From assembly GCF_014873145.1 (NCBI RefSeq), contig NZ_JADBEK010000001.1:4278001-4342000 (forward strand): DNA of 64,000 nucleotides, given 5' to 3'. The translations under genes and the position numbers were made by a program. Every line of letters begins with the position of its first letter. Positions within the stretch are counted from its first letter, which is position 1. Positions 57,286 through 64,000 of the stretch are shown here, in pieces. The notes under the pieces were generated by a model. That model did not search any database. It saw nothing but the letters and a program-made list of their open reading frames with translations, and was not told the DNA's origin. The DNA is from Nonomuraea angiospora. GTDB lineage: Bacteria > Actinomycetota > Actinomycetes > Streptosporangiales > Streptosporangiaceae.

Positions 57286-57999
57286 TCACGAGTGGCCGAG
57301 CAGGCGGGCCAGGTTGGCGCCCTGGATGAGGGCGCGGTCAGTGTCGGTGAGCGGGGCCAGGGCGACGCGGCCGTAGCCGGTGCGCAGGTCGAGGAAGCAG
57401 GCGTCCGAGCCGAACAGCACCCGCTCGGCCCCCGCCAGCGCCGCCAGCCGGGCGATCCACCGGCCGGTCATCTTCGAGCCGCACGTCTCCAGATAGACGT
57501 TGGGAAGGTCGGCCACGAGGCGGGCCGCGCGGCCGAACCCGTACGCAAAGAGCCCGGTGTGCCCCATGATCAGCGGAACGTGCGGGTGCCGGGCCGCGAC
57601 GGCGGCGAACTGGGCGGGGTCGCTCCAGGGCGAGTCCGTCTGGCCGTGCGCCAGGACCGGCAGGCCGAGCCGCCAGACCGGCTCGTACAGGGGGTCGTCG
57701 AGGCGGCACTGGTGCACGTCGGGGTGGAGCTTGACCCCCCACACGCCGTCGCGGACGAGCGGCGTGCGGTGGTGCGGGTTGTAGACCTGCCACACCCCGA
57801 ACCGGCCGGGGAAGCGTCCCGCGATCTCCATGGCCAGCTCGTTGCCGCGCACCGCGTCGGGGCCGACGGCGAGCAGGTGGCTGATGCCCATCGCGGTGAC
57901 GCCGATCCGGTCCATCGCGGCCACGAGGTGTTCGGCGGTGGGATGGGGGATGAGGAAGTCGGGCCAGGTGCCGACGTGGCCGTGGGCGTCGAGGATCAC
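57286..57999 (-). CDS. Amidohydrolase_2 family hydrolase, metal-site intact (arm A)
   Basis: A 237-residue TIM-barrel metal hydrolase. Ligands in order: HGH (DAHGHVG, residues 5-8), VKLHPDVH near 95 in place of the carbamylated Lys region, His in LAHGQTD near 128, His in MGHTGLF near 155 and Asp in FGSDACF near 205. This is the PF04909-type layout of decarboxylases and lactonases (ACMS decarboxylase relatives). GTG 57999 overlaps the stop of the degenerate homologue (GTGA) and GGAGG stands 7 nt upstream. Next to a DegT aminotransferase and a secreted propeller. Confidence 0.88.
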   Translation of the reverse strand: MILDAHGHVGTWPDFLIPHPTAEHLVAAMDRIGVTAMGISHLLAVGPDAVRGNELAMEIAGRFPGRFGVWQVYNPHHRTPLVRDGVWGVKLHPDVHQCRLDDPLYEPVWRLGLPVLAHGQTDSPWSDPAQFAAVAARHPHVPLIMGHTGLFAYGFGRAARLVADLPNVYLETCGSKMTGRWIARLAALAGAERVLFGSDACFLDLRTGYGRVALAPLTDTDRALIQGANLARLLGHS

Positions 58000-58685
58000 A
58001 GCAGCGCCTCCAGCGTGCCTGCGGCGATCCGCTCGATGTCCTTCTCGGGCAGGTCGAGGTGGTCGAGCAGGAAGCGGGGGCCGCAGTCGTCGGACACCGG
58101 CGCGCCCGTGCCGAACACCAGCCGCTCCGCCCCGAACCGCGCCGCCAGCCACTCGACGCCGCCCTGGGTGTTGACGGTGCCGATCTCGGCCCGCACGTTC
58201 GGCGCCTCGGCCATCAGCTCGGCCAGCGCGCGCAGGCGGCGGTAGCCGGGGTTGAGGACGAGCAGGGGCAGCTCGGGCAGGTGCTCGGCGAGGTGGCGGA
58301 GCTGGGCGGGCGAGGTCTCGTCGAGGTCGATCGCGACCGGCAGGCCGATCTCGGCCAGCCACCGCAGGGTCCACGGTCCCGTGAGGTCGAAGCGGTGGCG
58401 TTCGGGACAGAGCCTGATCATCCGTACGCCCCACGCCGCCACCTCGTCCGGCCCGTCCGGCTCCCCGGCCCCCGGCACCACGACGGGGACGGGGATGAGC
58501 CGGGGGTTGTCGAGCGCGAGCAGTGCCTCGTTGCCCGCCTTGGGGTCGGAGTAGAGGCTCAGCGTGTGGGTGACGCAGGCCAGGCCGATGCCCAGCCGGT
58601 CCATCTCGTCCCGGGGGTCCGTCGGCAGGTCGTCGAACGGCACGGGACCGATGAGCCGGTGGGCATCGATCACATATTTCGGCAC
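57996..58685 (-). CDS. Amidohydrolase-fold pseudoenzyme (arm A)
   Basis: A 229-residue relative of the neighbouring amidohydrolase. The barrel is recognisable (VIDAHRLIGPVP, ACVTHTLSLYSDPKAGNEALLAL, LPLLVLNPGYRRLRALAELM, ERLVFGTGAPVSDD), but the metal ligands are missing: HxH is HRL, the first later His is replaced in IDLDETS, the next by LNPGYRR and the Asp by FGTGAPVSD. It should not bind metal and probably serves as a subunit or substrate-binding partner. It is read just before the intact enzyme (GTGA overlap), as in arm B. Confidence 0.82.
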   Translation of the reverse strand: MPKYVIDAHRLIGPVPFDDLPTDPRDEMDRLGIGLACVTHTLSLYSDPKAGNEALLALDNPRLIPVPVVVPGAGEPDGPDEVAAWGVRMIRLCPERHRFDLTGPWTLRWLAEIGLPVAIDLDETSPAQLRHLAEHLPELPLLVLNPGYRRLRALAELMAEAPNVRAEIGTVNTQGGVEWLAARFGAERLVFGTGAPVSDDCGPRFLLDHLDLPEKDIERIAAGTLEALL

Positions 58686-58703
58686 AGACCGAAACTAGCG
58701 AGG

Positions 58704-60671
58704 TTACGGAGTGACGGTCAAGGCCGGGCAGCGCGGATCGAGCCGGATCCTGGCCAGGTCGCGGCCCACCAGCCCCCAGGCCCGCCAGGAGCCGGGCTCG
58801 AAGTGCAGCTGCGGGTTGGTGTACCACTCGTCACCGAGCCCGGTGGCCAGCAGCTTGGCCTCGGCGCCCAGCTCGTACGCGTTCCCGCCGCCGAAGAACG
58901 TGGACGCGAACACCCTGCCCCGGTGCACGGTCAGCTCGCCGTACCCGGAGAGCTTGCCCTGCCGCACCACCGCCTTGGTGGCCAGGTCCAGGGCGATCCA
59001 GGTGCCCGAGTCGCGCTTGTAGACGCCGTACAGCAGCCCGTCGTGCACCTTGACGTCCTGGAACGTGCGGTGCCCCGGGATCGGGTCCACCTGCCAGAGC
59101 ACCTTGCGGGCGCGCAGGTCGAAGGCGGCCACGGACGCGGACGTCTTGACCGGCGGGGTGCCGCCCCCGCCGAGCACGTCGCCGCCCAGGTAGACGACGC
59201 CGCCCCGGGGGTCGACCGACAGGCTCATGAGGCTCTGGTCGGGGATGACGCCCTCGTAGACGTCGATGCGGCCGGTGCGGGGGTCGATCACGGACAGGGC
59301 GCCGTTCAGCTTGGCGCCGAGCGGGGCGCTGGCGACCACGAGCTTGTCGGTGGCGGGGTCGTACTCGATGTCCCAGGGGCGCTGCTGGCCGTGGCCCAGG
59401 TAGCCGAGGCTGCGCACCCGGTCCGTACGCAGGTCGACGGAGACGATCTGCCCGCTCGGGTAGATGGCGGCGTAGATCTTGTCGCCCCTCCGCACGAGGT
59501 CCTTCGGCTCGCCGGGCATCCGGAACCTGCGCTTCTCGCCCGTGGGCAGGTCGCGCACCTCCATGGAGAAGTGGCCGCCGATGTAGACGGCGCGGTTGGG
59601 CACGAGGAGCATGCTCTGCGGCCGCTCCGGGCCGCTGGGCAGGCCGGCGTCGATGAGGTCGACGAACTCGGACTCGCCGGTGCGCAGGTCCAGCCACCAC
59701 ACGCCGCCGCTGCCCGCGAAGCCGAGCATGGTGTGCTCGTCGAGCTGCTGCAGCCGCCTGGTCTCGTCGCCGGGCGACGGCGCTTCGGCGACCTTGGTGA
59801 AGGTGGTCTCGCCCGTGCGGTAGCGGTGGACGGCGCCGTCGGGGCGGGAGGTGGCGTAGACGGTGTCGTCACCGGCCACGGTGAGCATGTCGATCGTGCC
59901 GCCCGGCAGGGTCGCCCGGCGCTCGTCCGTGCCGTCCGAGCGGATGTCGATCAGCGTGTCGCCGGCGGCGGCCAGCACCCGGTCACCGTGTACGGCGACG
60001 GCGCCGATGCCGGTCGGGGCGGCGGCCAGCTCCTTCACCGTGCCGTCCGCGCGGGTGATCCGGACGAGCCTGCCCTTGTCGAGCAGCCCCGCGTAGACGT
60101 AGGTGGCGTCGGCGGCGACCGCGCGCACGTACCGCTCGCCCTGGACCAGCACGCCGAAGTCGCGCACCGCGCCCGTGCCCGGCACGTACTCGCGGACCCG
60201 GCCGTCCGGGTAGGTGCCGGCGTAGAGGGTGCCGTCGGGCGCGGCGGCGAGGCTCCAGACGAAGCCGCCGTTCTTCCCGAACGACGCCAGCCGCTCCACC
60301 GCGCCCGTGGCCGGGTCGAAGCTGTAGAGGTCGGGCACCGGGTAGGTGCCGACGTAGATCTTGCCGCCGGACACGGCCGTGGCCCAGGCGCCCTCCGCCT
60401 CACCGGCGGCCGGGCCGTCGGGCAGGGTGACGCTCCTGACGACCTTGCGGGTGGCGAGGTCGATGTCGGCCAGCACGGGGGGCTTCAGGCCGCGGGTCAC
60501 CACGTAGGCGTGCCCGTCGAGCACGGTGGCGCCCACGATGGCGCCGGTGACCGACGCCGGGCCGAACCGCTCCACGGCCGGGGCGTCACAGGCCGTCGCC
60601 GCCCGCGCGACCGGGCCGGTGAGGAGTGCGGGTAAGAGCGCCGACAGGATTACCAGGAGGGATCGGAGCAT
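58704..60671 (-). CDS. Secreted beta-propeller protein (arm A)
   Basis: A 655-residue exported protein. The signal peptide (MLRSLLVILSALLPALLTGPVARA, cleavage near 24) precedes ~14 blade-like repeats of PQQ/WD40-type sequence (KIYVGTYPVPDLYSFDPATGAVERL; TLYAGTYPDGRVREYVPGTGAVRDFG; AIYPSGQIVSVDLRTDRVRSLG). It is a homologue of the Tat-exported protein at 62359, sharing segments such as AAFDLRARKVLWQVDPIPG with AAFDLRTRKLLWQHEPIPG. It probably binds or acts on a polysaccharide outside the cell; a polysaccharide-lyase-like propeller role is conceivable. Start ATG 60671 with GAGG upstream. Confidence 0.82.
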   Translation of the reverse strand: MLRSLLVILSALLPALLTGPVARAATACDAPAVERFGPASVTGAIVGATVLDGHAYVVTRGLKPPVLADIDLATRKVVRSVTLPDGPAAGEAEGAWATAVSGGKIYVGTYPVPDLYSFDPATGAVERLASFGKNGGFVWSLAAAPDGTLYAGTYPDGRVREYVPGTGAVRDFGVLVQGERYVRAVAADATYVYAGLLDKGRLVRITRADGTVKELAAAPTGIGAVAVHGDRVLAAAGDTLIDIRSDGTDERRATLPGGTIDMLTVAGDDTVYATSRPDGAVHRYRTGETTFTKVAEAPSPGDETRRLQQLDEHTMLGFAGSGGVWWLDLRTGESEFVDLIDAGLPSGPERPQSMLLVPNRAVYIGGHFSMEVRDLPTGEKRRFRMPGEPKDLVRRGDKIYAAIYPSGQIVSVDLRTDRVRSLGYLGHGQQRPWDIEYDPATDKLVVASAPLGAKLNGALSVIDPRTGRIDVYEGVIPDQSLMSLSVDPRGGVVYLGGDVLGGGGTPPVKTSASVAAFDLRARKVLWQVDPIPGHRTFQDVKVHDGLLYGVYKRDSGTWIALDLATKAVVRQGKLSGYGELTVHRGRVFASTFFGGGNAYELGAEAKLLATGLGDEWYTNPQLHFEPGSWRAWGLVGRDLARIRLDPRCPALTVTP

Positions 60672-60744
60672 GGGCGCACCTCACGTTCATTGCTGAGCAA
60701 TTATGGGCCAGACCGTAACTTTATAAGCACAGTTCGTCAATGGC

Positions 60745-61590
60745 ATGATGTGCGGCATGGCGATTGAGGATGGGTCCGGTATTCCGTTCGACGCGTGGCG
60801 CCTGGTCGGCGGGCTGGAGGTGGCGCTGGACGTGGACGTGCTGTTCGGGGCCTATCCCGACCGCGACGGCCCGCCCGGCGCCCCGGAGCAGGTGCTGCGG
60901 CTGCTGAGCGGGCACCGGATCAGGGCGGCGGCGGTGGCGAGCCTGCGGGCCGCGCTGTTCGACGTGCGCTCTGGCAACGACGAGCTGATCACACGTGCGG
61001 CCCCGGAGGTCGCCCCCGCCGGGACCCCGGCTGCGGAGGTCGCCCCCGGCGCGGCCGTGGACCCGGAGGTCGTCCCCGTCGGGGTCGTGGATCTGCGTGA
61101 CCCGGTCGGCGCGGCGCGCGAGCTGGAGCGGCTGGCCGCCGAAGGCGTCCGGGCCGTCCGGCTGTTCCCCGACGAGCAGGGCGTCGAGGCGGGCTTCCCC
61201 TCCGTCAGGCACGTCGCGCGCCGGGCGGCGCGGCTCGGCCTGGTGGTGCTGACCGGCGGTGACGTGCGCAGGTTCTGGCAGCCCTTCGCGGGCCTCGGGG
61301 CCGAGGTGGTCTTCCTCGACACGCACTTCTACCACCTGGGCGACTTCCTGGTGGCGGCCGCGGAGGAGCCCGGCTTCCACACCTCCACCCGCCTGCTCAA
61401 CTCCCCCGACGCGCTGGAGCTCGCCGCCGCCGAACTCGGCGCCGACCGCCTCCTGTACGGCTCGCGCGCCCCCCACTACGAGCCGCTCGTGCCCCTCCTG
61501 CGCCTGGCCACCAGCGGGTTGAAGCCGGAGGAGATCGCCGCCGTGGCGGGCGGCAACGCGGAAAGGCTCCTGAGGAGGCCGCAGTCATGA
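60745..61590 (+). CDS. Amidohydrolase-fold pseudoenzyme (arm B)
   Basis: A 281-residue counterpart of the arm A pseudoenzyme: FDAWRLVG matches IDAHRLIG (HxH lost completely), RSGNDELI matches KAGNEALL, VVLTGGDVRRFW stands where the His is expected, FLDTHFYHLGD replaces the next His segment, and LLYGSRAPHYEP replaces the Asp segment. There is an inserted Ala/Pro-rich loop (~88-110; EVAPAGTPAAEVAPG). Start is one of ATG 60745, 60748 or 60757, after a likely TATAAG -10 at 60722-60727. The next gene overlaps by ATGA and has an intact site. Confidence 0.78.
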   Translation: MMCGMAIEDGSGIPFDAWRLVGGLEVALDVDVLFGAYPDRDGPPGAPEQVLRLLSGHRIRAAAVASLRAALFDVRSGNDELITRAAPEVAPAGTPAAEVAPGAAVDPEVVPVGVVDLRDPVGAARELERLAAEGVRAVRLFPDEQGVEAGFPSVRHVARRAARLGLVVLTGGDVRRFWQPFAGLGAEVVFLDTHFYHLGDFLVAAAEEPGFHTSTRLLNSPDALELAAAELGADRLLYGSRAPHYEPLVPLLRLATSGLKPEEIAAVAGGNAERLLRRPQS

Positions 61591-62315
61591 TCATCGACGT
61601 GCACGCCCACTGGGGCCCGTGGTTCTTCACCATGGACGTGGCCGAGGCCAACCTCGCCACCATGGACCGCTACGGCATCGACCGCGCGATCGTCTCCGCC
61701 ACCGAGGCCGTCATCTACGACGCCGCCGCCGGAAACCGCGCCCTGGCCTCCTACCTGGAGACGCAGGAGCGCCTGCTCGGCTACGTCACGGTCAACCCGC
61801 GCCGGCTGCGCGAGGCGGAGGCGGACCTGGCGGCGTACCTGCCGGGCGGCCGGTTCGTCGGCGTCAAGATCCACACCGACTACACGGGCTCGCCGGTCGG
61901 CTCCGCGCAACTGCGTGAGGCGCTCACGCTGGTGGCCGCCACCGGGCGGCCCGCGCTCGTGCACACCTGGGGCACGTCCGTGCTCGCCCTGGCGGAGGTC
62001 TGCGCCGACATCCCGGACCTGCGGGTGATCGCCGGGCACATGGGCGCCGACGGGTTCCGGTACGCCATCGAGGCCGCGAACGCCTGTGACCGCCTCTACC
62101 TGGAGCCCTGCTGGTCACACTTCCCCGCCGGCCGCATCGCGGAGGTGGTGGCGGCCGTGGACCCGGGGCAGCTGCTGTTCGGCACGGACGCGACGCTGAT
62201 CGACCCGTCGTCGGCGTTCGGGGCGGTCGCGGCGGCCGGGCTCACCGGCGCGACCGCCGAGCGGATCGCCTGGCGCAACGCCGCGGCGCTCTTCGCTCTG
62301 GACATTACGGCCTAG
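61587..62315 (+). CDS. Amidohydrolase_2 family hydrolase, metal-site intact (arm B)
   Basis: A 242-residue TIM-barrel hydrolase with a complete site: VHAHWG at residues 5-10, VKIHTDY near 92, VHTWG near 125, GHMG near 152 and FGTDATL near 200. It is the arm B counterpart of the enzyme at 57286-57999 (both read ...R-x-x-x-G-x-x-x-x-N-P...VK-H; E-x-C; LFG(T/S)DA). Overlaps the pseudoenzyme stop by ATGA, so the two polypeptides are made in tandem, favouring a heteromeric complex. A promoter for the next gene lies in its last codons. Confidence 0.88.
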   Translation: MIIDVHAHWGPWFFTMDVAEANLATMDRYGIDRAIVSATEAVIYDAAAGNRALASYLETQERLLGYVTVNPRRLREAEADLAAYLPGGRFVGVKIHTDYTGSPVGSAQLREALTLVAATGRPALVHTWGTSVLALAEVCADIPDLRVIAGHMGADGFRYAIEAANACDRLYLEPCWSHFPAGRIAEVVAAVDPGQLLFGTDATLIDPSSAFGAVAAAGLTGATAERIAWRNAAALFALDITA

Positions 62316-62326
62316 CCCGTTATAGC
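62299..62326 (+). promoter_or_regulatory. Promoter for the Tat-exported propeller gene
   Basis: TGGACA (62299-62304), 16 nt, TATAGC (62321-62326), overlapping the last codons of the amidohydrolase. The expected start is about 62333, giving a leader of ~26 nt with AAGGGAG before ATG 62359. Confidence 0.55.
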
Positions 62327-62358
62327 GTGCGGGCCAACTTCACCAAGGGAGCCCGCGC

Positions 62359-64000
62359 ATGATCCCCCGCCGTCGTTTCCTCCAGGCGGCCGCCGCGACC
62401 ACGGCGGCCGCCACGCTCACGGCCCCGCCGGCCCGCGCCACCGTCCACAAGAAGGTCCAGCCCGAAGGCACCCTCACCGACCTGGGGCCGGCGAGCGTCG
62501 CCAGCCCGCTGGGCAACGGCGAGTTCGTCGGCGGCGTGCTCTACGCGGGCTCGCGCGGCCTGTCGCCCAACGTGGTCGGCGCGTTCGACCTCGCCCAGGA
62601 TTCGGTCACGACCCATTTCGACATCCCGACCGGCGTGGGCATCTGGGCGATGTGCAAGGTGGGCACCGACGTCTACGTCGGCACCCACGCGAGATCCGAC
62701 CTGTACAAGATCGACACCGTCGCCGGCCAGGTCACCAAGGTCGCCGAATACCCCGACCACTACATCTGGACCATGGCTTCCTCCCCCGACGGCAAGGTCT
62801 ACCTGGGCACGTCGGAGCCGGGCCGCGTCCGGGAGTACGACCCGGCCACCGGCACGAGCCGCGACCTGGGCGAGCCCGCCCCCGGCGAGGCGTACGTCCG
62901 CAGCATCCAGGCCGACGACACCTACGTCTACGCCGGGATCGGCGCCAACGCCCACCTGATCGCCATCGACCGCAGGACCGGCGAGAAGCGCGAGCTCCTG
63001 CCCTCAGCCGTGGCCGACCGCGACTGGGTCTCCAGCATGGGCATGTCGGATACCCACCTGGCCGGCGGCATGAACTCGCTGGGCGAGCTGCTCGTGCTGG
63101 AGAAGGCCGCGCCGCAGAACTACAAGGTCGTCAAGGCCACCGCGGCCGGCGAGAAGTACGTCGTCGCGGTCCTGATCCACGACGGGTACGTCTACTTCGC
63201 CGGCCGCCCCTCCGGCACGTTCTACCGCTACCACCTGGCCACGGAGAAGCTGGAGGTGCTCGGCGTCCCCTACTTCGAGGCCCTGACCCACCGCCTGCTC
63301 GCCCACGAGGGCCGCATCTACGGCATCCAGGACAGCGCGGTCTTCGTCTACGACCCGGCGACCGGCTCCCTCGAGTACGTCAACCTCGTCCAGCGCGGCT
63401 TCAAGGCCGCACCCGAGGAGCCGATGTCCGTGCACTCCGACGGCCGGCGCGTCTACGTCGGCGGCAAGGGCGGCGCCGACGTCCACGACCTGGCGACCGG
63501 CAAGGTGACCCGGCTGGGCATCTCGGGCGAACCGAAGACGCTGCTCACCGTCGGCGACACCACGTACCTGGGCGTCTACACCCAGGCGGCCCTGTACGCG
63601 CACCACCGCGGGAAGACCGAGGCCGACCTGGTCGCCCGCACCGGCAACCAGCAGGACCGCCCGCGCGACCTCGCCTACGACGCCACGACGGGCCTGATCG
63701 TGATGCCCACCCAGCCGGAGCCCGGCCACATGAACGGCGCCCTCTCGCTGTACTCGCCCGGCAAGGGCACGTACGAGACCTACCGGCCGGTGGTGGAGCG
63801 CCAGACCGTCTACTCGGTCGTCGCCCGGCACGGCGTCGCCTACCTGGGCACCCTCATCCAGGAGGGCCTCGGCCTGCCGCCGGTCACGACGACCGCCCGC
63901 CTGGCCGCCTTCGACCTGCGCACGCGCAAGCTGCTCTGGCAGCACGAGCCGATCCCCGGGGCCCGCATGATCTCCTCGCTCGCCCTCGGCAGGAACGGCA
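62359..64000 (+). CDS. Tat-exported beta-propeller protein (arm B; 3' end outside window)
   Basis: A protein of more than 547 residues running off the window. The N-terminus RRRFLQAAAATTAAATLTAPPARA is a twin-arginine signal, unlike the Sec-type signal of its arm A homologue. The rest is a chain of propeller blades (DVYVGTHARSDLYKIDTVAGQVTKV; KVYLGTSEPGRVREYDPATGTSRDLG; YVYFAGRPSGTFYRYHLATEKLEV). AAGGGAG lies 7 nt before ATG 62359. Tat export implies folding in the cytoplasm, perhaps with a bound cofactor. Confidence 0.85.
   Translation, partial: MIPRRRFLQAAAATTAAATLTAPPARATVHKKVQPEGTLTDLGPASVASPLGNGEFVGGVLYAGSRGLSPNVVGAFDLAQDSVTTHFDIPTGVGIWAMCKVGTDVYVGTHARSDLYKIDTVAGQVTKVAEYPDHYIWTMASSPDGKVYLGTSEPGRVREYDPATGTSRDLGEPAPGEAYVRSIQADDTYVYAGIGANAHLIAIDRRTGEKRELLPSAVADRDWVSSMGMSDTHLAGGMNSLGELLVLEKAAPQNYKVVKATAAGEKYVVAVLIHDGYVYFAGRPSGTFYRYHLATEKLEVLGVPYFEALTHRLLAHEGRIYGIQDSAVFVYDPATGSLEYVNLVQRGFKAAPEEPMSVHSDGRRVYVGGKGGADVHDLATGKVTRLGISGEPKTLLTVGDTTYLGVYTQAALYAHHRGKTEADLVARTGNQQDRPRDLAYDATTGLIVMPTQPEPGHMNGALSLYSPGKGTYETYRPVVERQTVYSVVARHGVAYLGTLIQEGLGLPPVTTTARLAAFDLRTRKLLWQHEPIPGARMISSLALGRNG

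Noticed and set aside
57286..58827. 513-residue amidohydrolase fusion
   Set aside because: The N-terminal part is a shadow of the next gene; the real protein starts at GTG 57999.

Overview
The window reads as a chromosomal segment of a high-GC filamentous actinomycete. Codon use is strongly G/C-ending, GTG and TTG starts are common, and many genes have a TANNNT -10 box only 6-8 nt before the start codon, as in leaderless actinobacterial transcripts. The gene families (lone MsiK/UgpC-type ATPase, SGNH hydrolase in an aro operon, DUF202 pairs, SseB, fused AccD/AccA) fit Streptosporangiales such as Nonomuraea, but no rRNA or marker gene is present to prove it. I saw no rRNA, tRNA, CRISPR array, intact insertion sequence or PKS/NRPS genes.

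Layout. 1-3.3 kb: a membrane FtsH-like AAA+ protease (cut by the window edge) with a lipoprotein. 3.6-11.6 kb: small redox and sugar genes, namely a CMD-family protein, a PQQ-type sugar dehydrogenase, SDRs, a lone sugar-importer ATPase facing a LacI regulator, a peptidase-like protein, a glutathione peroxidase, and a GNAT enzyme behind a possible leader peptide. 12-16.4 kb: a secreted transglycosylase-like protein, a TetR regulator facing a diiron protein across twin operators, an orphan histidine kinase and a deaminase. 16.5-20.2 kb: a heterodimeric ABC exporter. 20.2-28.7 kb: duplicated zinc-ribbon and DUF202 genes, a lipoprotein, an ArsR-MFS pair, a class A beta-lactamase, a coiled-coil protein, a broken livF, a UBP zinc finger and a Na+/H+ antiporter. 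28.8-32.3 kb: a disordered repeat protein and a DinG-type helicase. 32.5-37.1 kb: prepilin peptidase, then aroC-aroK-aroB-aroQ and an SGNH hydrolase, joined from aroC onward by ATGA overlaps. 37-49.3 kb: SseB, a cyanuric acid/barbiturate-type ring-opening amidohydrolase, a hydrolase, two tandem aromatic-acid-exporter-like paralogues, an aldo/keto reductase facing a TetR regulator, an aminotransferase, a secreted peptidase-like hydrolase, DUF418, a nitrilase and two unknown genes bridged by a 24-codon ORF. 49.3-55.9 kb: sigma factor plus anti-sigma-like protein, fused acyl-CoA carboxyltransferase, CoA-transferase, a kinase and a phosphatase.

56-64 kb is the most unusual region. Two modules point away from each other around position 60,700. 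Each has a secreted beta-propeller protein and a pair of amidohydrolase-fold proteins: one keeps the metal ligands and its 4-nt-overlapping partner has lost them. One arm also carries a DegT/DnrJ-type aminotransferase. This looks like an undescribed catabolic or modification locus; its substrate cannot be read from the sequence.

Regulation is unusually legible. Palindromic operators sit in both TetR divergent intervals, at the ArsR and LacI start codons and before the beta-lactamase. Three convergent gene pairs share a CTAG in which both stop codons overlap.
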